Shown: piece by piece, positions 46,678 to 56,300 of the stretch
How positions within the stretch are numbered: position 1 is the first letter of the stretch
Layout of the letters: each line of letters begins with the position of its first letter
NCBI RefSeq assembly: GCF_000156175.1
Contig: NZ_GG692710.1
Span: 1,237,156 to 1,301,155, forward strand
Direction: 5' to 3'
DNA length: 64,000 bases
Source: Collinsella intestinalis DSM 13280
Lineage (GTDB): Bacteria; Actinomycetota; Coriobacteriia; Coriobacteriales; Coriobacteriaceae
The notes under the pieces: model-generated
What the model was told of the DNA's origin: nothing
Database searches by the model: none
What the model saw: the letters and a program-made list of their open reading frames with translations, nothing else
Made by a program: the position numbers and the translations under genes

Positions 46678-47489
46678 TGGACAGAATCGCCTTAAATCGA
46701 GACGTCGTCATCGGCATTGCCGCCCATAAGCCCTACCGCATGCCCGCGGACGCGGCCTATCTGCCCGTCCACGTCGGTGCGGCGCTCAACCCGGGGGCAT
46801 GCCCCGGTTTCCAGCCCGACGACGAGGGAGAGTCCATCTCGGCACTCAACGCCAGCTACTCCGAGCTCACGGGCCTCTACTGGCTGTGGAGGAACGTCGA
46901 CGCGGACGTGAAGGGACTCGTCCACTATCGCCGCCTGCTCGGCAGCCCGGACCCCGCCCGCCGCCGCGCCGAGGACCCGTTCGACCGTGTTGCGACGGGG
47001 GAGGAGCTGAGGTCCCTGGTCGAGGCCAAAGGGGTTGTCCTGGCGAAGCGCCGGAACTATTACATAGAGACCGTCTACGACCACTACTCTCACACCTTCG
47101 ACGGATCGCAGTTCGACGCGTGTCGCGGTGTGCTCTCCGACATGTGCCCGGAGTACGTCCCAGCGTGGGATCGCCTCATGCGATCCCGTTCGGCGCATAT
47201 CTACAACATGTTCGCCATGAGGGCGGATTTGTTCGACGCCTACTGCGCCTGGCTGTTCCCCGTCCTAGAGGAGCTTGCCCGCCGCGTCGACGCGTCCGGC
47301 ATGACGTCCTTCGAGGCGAGGTGGCCCGGTCGTGTGAGCGAGCGCCTGCTCGACCCGTGGCTGGAGGTCAACGGGGTAGGGTACGCGGAGCTCCCCGTGG
47401 TGAGTCCGGAGCCGGTCGATTGGCCTTCGAAGATTAAGGGCTTCTTGGCTGCGAAGTTCCTCGGTAAGAAGTATGAGAAGAGTTTTTAA
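46677..47489 (+). CDS. DUF4422 glycosyltransferase
   Basis: A 270-residue protein starting at the ATG that shares its A with the preceding TGA. The DUF4422 pattern is visible: VVIGIAAHKPYRMP at the N-terminus, ELTGLYWLWRN, then VKGLVHYRRLL, followed by YNMFAMRADLFDAYCAWLFPVLEEL. DUF4422 proteins are predicted glycosyltransferases found in capsule and LPS clusters. The donor and acceptor are unknown. The gene is more GC-rich than the later genes of the cluster. Confidence 0.85.
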   Translation: MDRIALNRDVVIGIAAHKPYRMPADAAYLPVHVGAALNPGACPGFQPDDEGESISALNASYSELTGLYWLWRNVDADVKGLVHYRRLLGSPDPARRRAEDPFDRVATGEELRSLVEAKGVVLAKRRNYYIETVYDHYSHTFDGSQFDACRGVLSDMCPEYVPAWDRLMRSRSAHIYNMFAMRADLFDAYCAWLFPVLEELARRVDASGMTSFEARWPGRVSERLLDPWLEVNGVGYAELPVVSPEPVDWPSKIKGFLAAKFLGKKYEKSF

Positions 47490-48433
47490 TGGGTCTGTCT
47501 ACCTTTGATGTTTTCAAACAAGTCGACTCGGAAGGCCTGATTGAGGTCACGGGGGAGAAGCTGTGCGCTCTCCAGGGGGTGCTTCTGCAGATGCTCCGCG
47601 ATGTAGACAGCGTGTGCTCCAGGCACGGCATCCCGTATACGCTCGGCGGGGGCAGCTGCCTGGGCGCCGTGAGGCACCAGGGATTCATTCCCTGGGATGA
47701 TGACCTCGATATCAATATGACGCGTGAGGGCTACCGGCGTTTTGCGGAAGCATATGGAGCCGAACTCCAAGAAAAGTACTGGCTGCACGATTGCGAGCGC
47801 ACCCCTGGTTACGACCTTGCCTTCCCGAGGCTTCGCCTTAAGGGCACTACGGTGAGGACGCGGGACGACTTCGACAATCAGGAATGCGGCGCCTACATCG
47901 ACATCTTTATCATCGACAACGCGCCGTCCAACGCCTTGCTGAGAAACGCACACGGATTCATCTCCATGGCGCTCGGCTTCGCCTATTCGTGTCGCCGGTT
48001 CGCCGCGTACGCCGCCGATTACCTCTCACTCGTCGAGGGAGACGCCGCGGCGACCTCCGCGTTCAAAAAGAAGATCGTCATCGGTAAGCTGCTGTCCTTC
48101 CGTTCCGTCGAGGCATGGACGAGGACATGGGACCGCTGGAACTCCCACTGCCATGACGAGAGTTCCAGCCACGTGACCGTCCCGGTGGGCCGCAAGCACT
48201 ATTTCGGTGAGCTTCGACCTCGCAGCGATTACTTTCCCGTGTCGCACGGGAGCTTTGGTGGTCTGACGGTTCCGTTGCCCAAGAACACCGATTCGTATAT
48301 GAGGTCTCTCTATGGGGAGGGCTACATGACCCCGCCCTCCGAGGGCAATCGTGAGAAGCACGTCGTCTACGAGTTCGACTTGGGCGACTACTCTGCAGAT
48401 TGCGATCTATGCTCTGGTCGAGAAGAGGGCTAA
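47489..48433 (+). CDS. LicD-family phosphotransferase
   Basis: A 314-residue protein with the LicD nucleotidyltransferase-like core GSCLGAVRHQGFIPWDDDLD, including the DDD metal ligands near residue 71. LicD enzymes add phosphocholine or similar phospho-groups to glycans. No licA/licC choline genes are visible here, so the group might instead come from a CDP-polyol. It overlaps both neighbours by one base (TAATG), so translation is coupled. Confidence 0.88.
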   Translation: MGLSTFDVFKQVDSEGLIEVTGEKLCALQGVLLQMLRDVDSVCSRHGIPYTLGGGSCLGAVRHQGFIPWDDDLDINMTREGYRRFAEAYGAELQEKYWLHDCERTPGYDLAFPRLRLKGTTVRTRDDFDNQECGAYIDIFIIDNAPSNALLRNAHGFISMALGFAYSCRRFAAYAADYLSLVEGDAAATSAFKKKIVIGKLLSFRSVEAWTRTWDRWNSHCHDESSSHVTVPVGRKHYFGELRPRSDYFPVSHGSFGGLTVPLPKNTDSYMRSLYGEGYMTPPSEGNREKHVVYEFDLGDYSADCDLCSGREEG

Positions 48434-49638
48434 TGGCTGAGAAGAATTTTATGCGTAGCACCGGACTGCTTGATCAATGCGCTCGTGCAGTGAAATACTG
48501 TGGAGCAAGGGTCATTTCGCACGTTGCCCAAATGGCGTGTTCGCGCTTTGGGATTGAAGGGAACACCGTTCTTTTCGAGAGCTTCTTGGGAAAGCGCCTC
48601 GACTGCAATCCCAAGGCGATATATGACTTTCTCAGAGAAGAATATCCGGGCAAGTATAGGTATATTTGGGTTGCCGAAAGACCTTCAGACTGGATAGATT
48701 TATATGGTTCTGAAGACACTGAAGTCGTTCGCTTTCGCTCGGCGGATCATTTGAAATATGCCTGTATAGCCAATGTTCTAATTACGAATAGCCCAAGATC
48801 AAATGAGCTTCCTTTCCCAAAGAGCCAGTTGAAGATACAGACGTGGCATGGAGGGGGCTGCTACAAAAAAGTGGGAACTGCCCTCAATGAAGGCGCCCCA
48901 GTAAATCGCTTCATCACGTCGAGACAGTTCGCTCAATACGATTACTTCATATCGAGTAGCAGCTTTTTTTCCCAAACGGTTGCACGCGGGCACTACCGCT
49001 TCACGGGAAACCTGCTCGAATGCGGGATGCCTCGGAATGACCGGCTTGTGAACGGCGATGAAATAGGGAGAAGGTCGATTCGCACCGCTCTTGGGCTTGC
49101 CGAGTCAGATTGCTTTGTGCTGTTTGTTCCCACGTGGCGTGACTTTGGGGATGACCTCCCTTGTCTCGATGTCAGGGGGGTCAAGCGGGCGTTCGAGCGT
49201 TTGGGCGGCAGCAATGCCGTCATGGCTAAGCGTGGACACTATTTTTCCGGCAGGCAGCAGGGTTCTTTCGACATGGACCTTGATGACTACCCGGACATGC
49301 AGGGGCTTCTACTTGCGGCCGATGCCGTCATCACGGATTACTCATCGGTGATATGGGATTATTCATTTACTTATCGCCCTTGCTTTCTGTTTGCCCCCGA
49401 CCTTGCCAAGTACGAGGTTGATCGCGGGTTCGATGTTGATATCCATGAGTGGGGTTTTCCGGTTTGCGAGAGCAACGAAGAGCTTATCGCAGCAATTGAC
49501 AAGTTCGACGAACGGGGATTCCGCTCCGCAATGGAGACTCACCACGCTCAGCTAGGGTCGTTTGAAAAGGGCCATGCATGCGAAACGGTAGCAAAGTTAA
49601 TTGAGACTCATTGCTTTGGCAATGAAGAGAAGGAATAG
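48433..49638 (+). CDS. CDP-glycerol glycerophosphotransferase family protein
   Basis: A 401-residue TagB/TagF-like enzyme that moves glycerol-phosphate or another polyol-phosphate from a CDP donor to a glycan. The family motifs are IQTWHGGGCYKKVG, GMPRNDRLVN, FVPTWRDF and ITDYSSVIWDYSF. The start ATG overlaps the LicD stop. Base composition starts to fall here compared with the upstream genes. It sits next to the cytidylyltransferase gene, which could supply the CDP donor. Confidence 0.9.
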   Translation: MAEKNFMRSTGLLDQCARAVKYCGARVISHVAQMACSRFGIEGNTVLFESFLGKRLDCNPKAIYDFLREEYPGKYRYIWVAERPSDWIDLYGSEDTEVVRFRSADHLKYACIANVLITNSPRSNELPFPKSQLKIQTWHGGGCYKKVGTALNEGAPVNRFITSRQFAQYDYFISSSSFFSQTVARGHYRFTGNLLECGMPRNDRLVNGDEIGRRSIRTALGLAESDCFVLFVPTWRDFGDDLPCLDVRGVKRAFERLGGSNAVMAKRGHYFSGRQQGSFDMDLDDYPDMQGLLLAADAVITDYSSVIWDYSFTYRPCFLFAPDLAKYEVDRGFDVDIHEWGFPVCESNEELIAAIDKFDERGFRSAMETHHAQLGSFEKGHACETVAKLIETHCFGNEEKE

Positions 49639-50367
49639 ATGATGAATATTGCAGTGCTTTTTGCCGGAGGCGTCGGCAGTCGTATGCGCTCGAAGGACGT
49701 TCCAAAGCAGTTTCTGGAAATTCACGGCAAGCCGATCATCGTTCGGACGGCCGAGTTGTTTCAAAATCACAGCAGCATAGATGCAATCGTCGTCGTGTGC
49801 GTGCAGGATTGGATCGACCATTGCTCGTCACTTCTTCGCGATTTCGGCATAACGAAGTTGAGTGCCGTCGTTGAGGGCGGGGAAACCGGGCAGGATTCAA
49901 TTTACCAAGGGTTGCTTGCCGCCAAGCGAGTCGCTGGCGACGCCAACGCGGTGGTTCTCATTCACGACGGGGTGCGTCCTCTTATCAAGGCCGAGACCAT
50001 CACCGACAACATCGAATCGGTTGAGCGGTATGGCTCGGCTATTACTGTCGTGCGGGCCAAAGAAACAATACTGTCCGTTGGAGATTCGGGTGATATCGAG
50101 GAGATACCTCCGCGCGATTCAATCCAGCTTGCTCGGGCGCCCCAGAGCTTTTGGCTCGATGATGTGCTCGATGCGCAGGAATGGGCGCGCGCCCAAGGCA
50201 GGCATGACTTTATCGATTCGGCGAGCCTCATGCAGGCAAAGGGGAATGCTTTGCATACGGTGGTTGGACCGGACGAGAATATGAAAATCACCACTCCGGG
50301 GGATTTCTTTGCCATGCAGGCGATTCTCAATGCCCGGGAAAATGAGCAGATTTACGGCCTGGAGTAG
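49639..50367 (+). CDS. IspD/TarI-family cytidylyltransferase
   Basis: A 242-residue nucleotidyltransferase with the CTP-binding loop FAGGVGSRMRSKDVPKQFLE, then GGETGQDSIYQGL and HDGVRPLI. IspD (isoprenoid pathway) and TarI (ribitol-5-phosphate cytidylyltransferase) are hard to separate by eye. The position between a CDP-glycerol-type transferase and an epimerase favours activation of a polyol or sugar phosphate for the surface polymer. Confidence 0.85.
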   Translation: MMNIAVLFAGGVGSRMRSKDVPKQFLEIHGKPIIVRTAELFQNHSSIDAIVVVCVQDWIDHCSSLLRDFGITKLSAVVEGGETGQDSIYQGLLAAKRVAGDANAVVLIHDGVRPLIKAETITDNIESVERYGSAITVVRAKETILSVGDSGDIEEIPPRDSIQLARAPQSFWLDDVLDAQEWARAQGRHDFIDSASLMQAKGNALHTVVGPDENMKITTPGDFFAMQAILNARENEQIYGLE

Positions 50368-50369
50368 AT

Positions 50370-51437
50370 ATGAAGAAGATGGATCAGGAAGTGGTTTGGA
50401 GCGAGGTCCTCGATGAGGACTTCCGTTCGATTCCGAAGGGGCTTGCCGAATCGTTTTCCGACACAACATTGCTGGTGACGGGTGCTACGGGACTTGTCGG
50501 GTCCCTGTTGCTCAAATACCTTCTGTATGTTCGCGAGACAGGCGGATTGAATGTCGAGCTCGTCGCCGTTGCTCGGAATCAGGAGAAAGCTCGCTCAATT
50601 TTCGGGCGATTTTACGGCGATATCGAGTGGGTCTTTGCCGATCTCGCCTCCGATGAGATTGAATATTCCGGCTCTATTGATTTTATTGTCCATGGCGCGG
50701 CGGTAACGACGTCGAAAACAATGGTGGAGAGACCCGTCGAGGTCATTGATCTTTCGATTCAAGGAACACGCGCCATGCTCGAGCTTGCGCGGGAAAAGGG
50801 TGCGGTGCTCCTCTATCTTTCATCGATGGAAGTATATGGGACCATGCCCGACGGTGGACGTACGACAGAGCGTTCGCTCGGCTACATCGACCTTTCTAAC
50901 GTTCGCTCATGCTATCCCGAAAGCAAGAGGCTCTGCGAGAACCTGTGCGTTGCCTACGGTGCCGAATTCGGGGTCGACGCGCGTGTGGCGAGGCTCGCGC
51001 AGACGTTCGGCGCTGGCGTGCTTCCCGGGGAGAATAGAGCCGTGGTTGCCTTCTCCCGCGCGGCTTCTAAGGGAGAGCGCGTTTGCTTGAAAACCAAGGG
51101 CCTTTCTGAGGCGAATTACGTCTATGCTTCCGACGCAGTGAGCGCGCTGCTTACCATCTTGCTCCGCGGTAAAGAGGGCGAGGCGTATAACGTCGCAAAC
51201 GAGGCCTGTCATATGACGATTGCGGAAATGGCCCAACTTGCGATCGATACCGTCGGGACTCCCGACGCGAAGCTCGTGTTCGACGTGGACGAATCGAATG
51301 CAAGCGGTTTCGCGGCAGACGCCAAGCTGTTCTTGAGTTCCGAGAAGCTGCGCGCATTGGGATGGGAGCCGCGGGTTGATTTGCCGACCGCAATGACCAG
51401 GCTCGTCGCCTATCTTGAGGAATCGGCGCATGAGTAA
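50370..51437 (+). CDS. NAD-dependent epimerase/dehydratase
   Basis: A 355-residue extended short-chain dehydrogenase. It has the nucleotide-binding GATGLVG near residue 39, VHGAAVTTSK, the catalytic SSMEVYG, and YPESK (Tyr and Lys of YxxxK). It likely modifies a nucleotide sugar, or in partnership with the preceding cytidylyltransferase reduces or epimerises the CDP-linked unit. A more exact substrate is not readable. It starts two bases after the preceding stop and overlaps the flippase by 8 bases. Confidence 0.88.
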   Translation: MKKMDQEVVWSEVLDEDFRSIPKGLAESFSDTTLLVTGATGLVGSLLLKYLLYVRETGGLNVELVAVARNQEKARSIFGRFYGDIEWVFADLASDEIEYSGSIDFIVHGAAVTTSKTMVERPVEVIDLSIQGTRAMLELAREKGAVLLYLSSMEVYGTMPDGGRTTERSLGYIDLSNVRSCYPESKRLCENLCVAYGAEFGVDARVARLAQTFGAGVLPGENRAVVAFSRAASKGERVCLKTKGLSEANYVYASDAVSALLTILLRGKEGEAYNVANEACHMTIAEMAQLAIDTVGTPDAKLVFDVDESNASGFAADAKLFLSSEKLRALGWEPRVDLPTAMTRLVAYLEESAHE

Positions 51438-52890
51438 GGGAAGCTTGAAAAAGAATTTTGCCTTCAACTCCGCTTACCAATTGCTGCAGGTCATCACTCC
51501 GCTCGTCACCACGCCGTATCTCGCACGCGTCTTGGGTCCGGAGCAGAGCGGTGTGTTTTCCTACACGCAATCGATTACAAACTACTTCGTTCTGTTCGCA
51601 ACGTTGGGAATCTCGACCTACGGGGTGCGCGCGATCGCTCAATGTGGTGACGACAGAAGGCTGCGCTCCAAGGTGTTTTGGGGCGCTTATGCCTCGCAGT
51701 TGATTTCCGGTGGTCTGGCCGCCCTCGTGTACGTCGCCTATGCCGTGTTTATCCATGAAGGCGGCATGCTCATCACGCTTCTGTGGTCGCTTTGGCTGAT
51801 TTTTGCCGCGATGGATGTGTCTTGGTTGCTGTTTGGGTGCGAGGAATTCAAGGTTCCGACTATTCGTAGTACGGCGACTAAGCTGCTTTCCCTCGTATTC
51901 ATCTTTGCGTTCGTGAAGACGAGGGATGATCTTTGGCTCTATGTTTTGGCGATATCGGGCAGTTTTTTCCTGAACGGAATCATCGTTTGGCCCTTTGTAA
52001 GACGGTATGTTGACTATGTCCGACCGTCCGCCAGCGAGGTTAAGCGCCATCTGAGGGGCAATATCGGCCTGTTTGTGCCCGTTATCGCGGTGTCGGTCTA
52101 CACAACGCTGGATAAGATCATGCTCGGTGTGATGTCCTCAGAGGAGCAGGTCGCCTTCTTCTCATATTCGGAGAGGATTTCTCGCCTGCCGCTTAGCGTG
52201 CTCCAGGCGCTCGGGGTGGTCATGATGCCCCGGATGTCCTATCTACTCATGGAGGGGCAGCGGGAGAAGGCGCTCGGGCTGCTTAAAAACTCGATTTGGA
52301 TCATGCTCGCCGCATCAATGGCGCTGGCATTTGGCATTTCTGCGGTCGCTCCCGAGTTCGTACCCGTTTTTCTTGGTGAAGGGTACGAGCCGTGCGTTGG
52401 CATCATGACGTTTCTCGTCGTGATTATCCCTGTAATATCGATGACAAACGTGATTGGAAAGCAATATTTGTTGCCGCTTTCGAGGGATCGGGAATATACA
52501 CTCTCTCTCATTGTGGGTGCCGCACTAAATGTTGCTGTTAACGTGCTCCTGATTCCACGCGTGGGTGCGGTGGGTGCTGCAATCGGCACCATTGTTGCCG
52601 AGGTGAGCATTTTGATCGTGCAGGTAATTTGCGTTCGCGGGGAGCTTCCTCTGCTGGTCTATTGGCGTGACTCAATTCCTTATGTTGCGATGGGCACGCT
52701 TATGTTCATTGCGATACGAACGCTTTCTCCGGTGATGCATGCCTATGTGCAGTCAAGTGTGGTTGGGCTTGGCCTTGAGGTAATTATCGGGGCAGTCATT
52801 TTCTCTATTTGTTTTTTTATTTATGGGTTTGCAACGAAAAACAGTTCATTTGAACAAATCTTTTGCCGCCTAAGCCGGAGGGGGAGATAG
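51430..52890 (+). CDS. Polysaccharide flippase (Wzx/PST family)
   Basis: A 486-residue multi-helix membrane protein starting MSKGSLKKNFAFNSAYQLLQ, within the MVF/PST superfamily. The pattern ITPLVTTPYLARVLGPEQSGVFSY is typical. About 12-14 hydrophobic segments are visible. It moves lipid-linked repeat units across the membrane before polymerisation. The start overlaps the epimerase stop. A broken relative lies at 55322-56300 and a scrap at 60673-60774. Confidence 0.92.
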   Translation: MSKGSLKKNFAFNSAYQLLQVITPLVTTPYLARVLGPEQSGVFSYTQSITNYFVLFATLGISTYGVRAIAQCGDDRRLRSKVFWGAYASQLISGGLAALVYVAYAVFIHEGGMLITLLWSLWLIFAAMDVSWLLFGCEEFKVPTIRSTATKLLSLVFIFAFVKTRDDLWLYVLAISGSFFLNGIIVWPFVRRYVDYVRPSASEVKRHLRGNIGLFVPVIAVSVYTTLDKIMLGVMSSEEQVAFFSYSERISRLPLSVLQALGVVMMPRMSYLLMEGQREKALGLLKNSIWIMLAASMALAFGISAVAPEFVPVFLGEGYEPCVGIMTFLVVIIPVISMTNVIGKQYLLPLSRDREYTLSLIVGAALNVAVNVLLIPRVGAVGAAIGTIVAEVSILIVQVICVRGELPLLVYWRDSIPYVAMGTLMFIAIRTLSPVMHAYVQSSVVGLGLEVIIGAVIFSICFFIYGFATKNSSFEQIFCRLSRRGR

Positions 52891-54135
52891 ATGAAATTGA
52901 CAAATTTCAAGGGGACTGGAAGGGCAGTAAATGTCGCGAGTTTAGATCGAGAGAATTTATCGCGCCTTTTATTCTATATCGGCTATGTTGTCTGGTTAGT
53001 ATGGAAGCTAATTTCGATATCGATGTTTTCATTTGCCGAAGGGTCTATGGTTAACACAATCCTGCACGGCATCTCACTGCTATGTTTTTTCGCATCATCA
53101 ATATCATTGAGAATATTTGATAGCAAAACAATTTTCGCTTTGGTGTTTTGCGCATTCGGCTTACTTATAAAAGTCAATTCTGGCAACATCCTGTTTATTG
53201 ATCTTGCTCTCATATTCTATGCTTCCCGCTGCACGCAGTTCGATAGGATTGCTCAACTTTCACTTGCCTTGCTTGGCGTTGGTTCGATTGCCATTGTTTT
53301 TTGTTCGGTAATCGGCATCGTACCCGACTACTTATTTAGCCGGGGCGAGACGATCCGTCATGGCCTTGGGTTCTTATACAGCACAAACTTAAGTCACTTG
53401 TACTTAAACATCATCCTCCTGTATTTATTTGTAAGAAGAGATAGTATCCGTTGCTCTGAGTGCTTGCTGCTGTTCTCCATTGATATCTTGATTTTTATTC
53501 TTACTGATTCGAGAAATTCATGCGGACTGGTTGCGATTGCACTGGTTATCTCTTGTGTATTCAAGATGGTGAGAAATGAAAAGCTCGACCGTTTGCTGGC
53601 AATGATTTCTCGATGTTCTTTCGGCGTCTTTACAATCCTGCTGCTCATCGCAGCTCTGGCATACGACCCTGGGAATGAGGCATGGAGGAAGCTTAACAAG
53701 ATTACGAGCAATCGGATAGCTCAAGACCACGCGTCACTTATAAAATATGGTGCCGCTCCATTCGGTCAGGAAATCGAGTTTTCGAACCGAACGATTGCGA
53801 TGGGGGAAAGGGATAAAACGGAACAACAGACGAACCCAGAAGGCGACCCCAACATTGTCGAAAGCTCATTCCTTAACATATTAATTACAAAGGGCTATGT
53901 GACCTTGTTGCTTGTCCTGTTGGCTTTCTGGATAGCGATGCGGTATGAAAGTGACAGGTGGATAAGCTTAATCCTGCTGATGATTTCTATGCATTCTGCC
54001 TTTGATTTTCAGCTAACAAATCTGCTGTATACAACATTTTTGATATGGGTTTGGGATAAGGTCGCTTCTACCTTCGTTTCATCCAGTCTTGGATTGCGCC
54101 TTGATCAAAGGCTGTCTCTAGATAAGGAAAGATGA
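52891..54135 (+). CDS. Probable polysaccharide polymerase (Wzy-like)
   Basis: A 414-residue protein with roughly ten hydrophobic helices and a larger extracellular loop near residues 260-340 (containing YGAAPFGQEIEF). This layout is typical of Wzy O-antigen ligase/polymerase-like proteins, which are poorly conserved in sequence. It directly follows the flippase, starting right after its stop with GGGGGAG upstream. It is markedly more AT-rich than the genes before 48 kb, suggesting transfer or exchange of this part of the cluster. Confidence 0.78.
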   Translation: MKLTNFKGTGRAVNVASLDRENLSRLLFYIGYVVWLVWKLISISMFSFAEGSMVNTILHGISLLCFFASSISLRIFDSKTIFALVFCAFGLLIKVNSGNILFIDLALIFYASRCTQFDRIAQLSLALLGVGSIAIVFCSVIGIVPDYLFSRGETIRHGLGFLYSTNLSHLYLNIILLYLFVRRDSIRCSECLLLFSIDILIFILTDSRNSCGLVAIALVISCVFKMVRNEKLDRLLAMISRCSFGVFTILLLIAALAYDPGNEAWRKLNKITSNRIAQDHASLIKYGAAPFGQEIEFSNRTIAMGERDKTEQQTNPEGDPNIVESSFLNILITKGYVTLLLVLLAFWIAMRYESDRWISLILLMISMHSAFDFQLTNLLYTTFLIWVWDKVASTFVSSSLGLRLDQRLSLDKER

Positions 54136-54184
54136 ACGATGTCAAAGGAGGATTCCATAGAAATGTGCAAGAGGTTCATGTCGG

Positions 54185-55315
54185 ATGCTGGATGATTCCT
54201 GTTTGAAATCGCTTCGGGATAATGAGATGGAGTGCAGCGTAAGAATGACGGAGCGAATGGATAGAATCTGTGTATTCGATGGAGTACGTGTGCTTGCGAT
54301 GATTGGCGTTTTCGTTTGGCACACATACCCTCCGCGCGCGTTTCTCGGTGTTCAACTTCCCGATTTGGGGGCTCGATGCTGTGAGCTGTTTTTTCTGGTC
54401 TCGGGATTGTTGGAGGGTTATCGACATCGGGATGAATTTGATTGTACGGTTGCAGAGCAGGCCAGTATCCTAAAAAGGAAATTGGTTATGTTTTACCCGT
54501 TGCATATCGCCATGTTTTTGACATCGTTTGTCATGAAAGCTGCTTGGACAAGTTTAAATTCGGCGCCGCTGTTCTCCGTCTTGTTAAATCTAACTTTGAC
54601 GCAAGCATGGAGCCCCAAGCTTATGTTCTCCTTTAATGGTGTCTCATGGTTTCTGTCAGCACTCATATTTTGCTATGCAATGATGCCGATGCTCGCATAC
54701 ATATCGAAGATCGTGAGGGCGCGATTTCGGTATTATCCGCTCGTTTTGCTGGTAATTGGATTTCTTTCGCTCAGGGTATATATAGAATTTGTTTCAGTAG
54801 AGAATCCAGGTTTGCTCACGTTGAGTTTCCATGCAAATCCATTTATCAGAATGCTCGAATTTGCCAGCGCCTACTATGCTGGCTCAATTATCTCCGAATA
54901 TAGGGATGGTCATGAGGTTGCTTGCGAGCGTCCCCGTTTCTGTCACGGCATTCTATCTTGGACGATTTGGGAAGTGCTGATTGCTTTAATAGTGGTGTGG
55001 TGCGTCTGTAAGTTCGATTCGACTTGGCTGCGTGGATATTACGTAGTGCTGCTTCTTGTCAGTCTTGTCCAGTTTTCAGCGGAAAGGGGTGGTTTGTCTC
55101 AGTTGCTCGGATCAAGGCCCTTTACTCGTATCGCTCATTATCTCCTGCCTTTTTTCATGAGTCATCAATTGATATTCATGCTTGTCCGCAAGGTAGCTCC
55201 ATCAATTTCGGTTGAAATGCAAATGTGTTTAACCTTACTGGCGGTTATCGTTTTCTGTCTTGCTTGGGACGGACTGGAGAGAAGGGTTCGCGTTGGCATA
55301 AAAAAGACCGGTTAA
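54185..55315 (+). CDS. Acyltransferase family 3 membrane protein
   Basis: A 376-residue integral membrane acyltransferase of the OafA/Acyl_transf_3 type. The N-terminal motif is FDGVRVLAMIGVFVWHTYPP with the expected His, followed by ELFFLVSGLLEGYR and about ten helices. It probably O-acetylates the surface polymer. The start is uncertain: ATG codons at 54227, 54245 and 54257 are also possible. A strong AAGGAGG at 54146 precedes a short out-of-frame ORF instead, so the 5' end may have been disturbed. The sequence is AT-rich like the polymerase gene. Confidence 0.8.
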   Translation: MLDDSCLKSLRDNEMECSVRMTERMDRICVFDGVRVLAMIGVFVWHTYPPRAFLGVQLPDLGARCCELFFLVSGLLEGYRHRDEFDCTVAEQASILKRKLVMFYPLHIAMFLTSFVMKAAWTSLNSAPLFSVLLNLTLTQAWSPKLMFSFNGVSWFLSALIFCYAMMPMLAYISKIVRARFRYYPLVLLVIGFLSLRVYIEFVSVENPGLLTLSFHANPFIRMLEFASAYYAGSIISEYRDGHEVACERPRFCHGILSWTIWEVLIALIVVWCVCKFDSTWLRGYYVVLLLVSLVQFSAERGGLSQLLGSRPFTRIAHYLLPFFMSHQLIFMLVRKVAPSISVEMQMCLTLLAVIVFCLAWDGLERRVRVGIKKTG

Positions 55316-55321
55316 ATACAA

Positions 55322-56300
55322 CATTCCATGGTGCCAAGCTCATCTGTCCGTCCGCCGTCCAGGTGACTATCTGGTATACGGTGCGATCCTTGCGTTCGTC
55401 ACCTGTGGAAACAACCTGTTCAACCTGATTCGTCTCCACAAGCCGCTCGATCTCAAGAGCGTTGGCAAGCTGGATGTCCGTCGTCACATCAGACCGCTCA
55501 TGGTGTTTGGCGCTCGGGCAATCGGTGTATCTCGCGTTCAACAGCACGATGTTTGGCGTGTTGTCGCATAGGAATTACCAGGTTGGGCTGCATCAGCTCG
55601 CGGTGAAGATCGAATATGTGCAATGCAGTGTGGTCGGTGCGGTGACGGGGGTTCGTTACCCGGATAGCGCACGACCAAATGGCTGACGGCGTAGCGGGGT
55701 TTCGCAGGTTGGTGCGCACGGGCTTTGGTTTCACGATGAACATCTGCCTGGCGGTGATGTGCTACCTGCTGGTGTTCGCCGAACCCGTGGTCCTGTTCGT
55801 GTCCGGCGAGGCGTTTGCCGGCGCGGATTATCGGCGCGGTGAGCCTCATGTCGTGCGTCAGCTACTTCGTGGCGATGTGCATTCTGTCCCCGCTGGGCCG
55901 CGAGAGGCAGATGGCAATGTCGAGCATCGCGGCGGACCCGGTGAGCGTGGCGCTCAACCTGCTGTTGGACGGCCCGTTCGGGGCGGTGGGCGCGGGCGTT
56001 GCGCTTTTGGCCACCGAGGCTACCGTCCTGTGCATCGAGCTCTGGTGCGCCCGCGACGTGCTCTCGTCTTTCGTGCGTCCGCGCGACCTGGCGCGCATGG
56101 CGGCGTCCAACGCGGTCGCCGTCGCGGTGTCCGCGGGTTGCGCATGGTTGTCCGCGACCGCGTTCTCCGCCGGTCCCGGAGCGATCGCGATTGCGGGCCT
56201 GTTGGCATACGGTGCCGTAGATATCGCCGTTGCAGTTGCCCTCCGAGACGAGACGGCCCTCATGCTGGTCGGAAAGGTTCGGGCAGTCTTGCAGCGGTAA
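55322..56300 (+). pseudogene. Broken polysaccharide flippase
   Basis: Fragments of a flippase in different frames: GDYLVYGAILAFVTCGNNLF and LKSVGKLDVRRHIRPL from about 55340, AFNSTMFGVLS near 55535, FGFTMNICLAVMCYLLVFAEP near 55725, and LMSCVSYFVAMCILSPLGRE to LVGKVRAVLQR ending at 56300. At least three frameshifts and a missing N-terminal half show it is not functional. It is more GC-rich than the adjacent acyltransferase gene and its 3' end recurs at 60673-60774. Confidence 0.8.
56175..56276 (+). repeat. Flippase 3'-end repeat, copy A
   Basis: A 102-base segment collinear with 60673-60774, including 23 identical bases at 56177-56199 and 60675-60697. Both copies encode versions of the same peptide (GAIAIAG, VALRDE/DT, LMLV). 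Confidence 0.8.
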
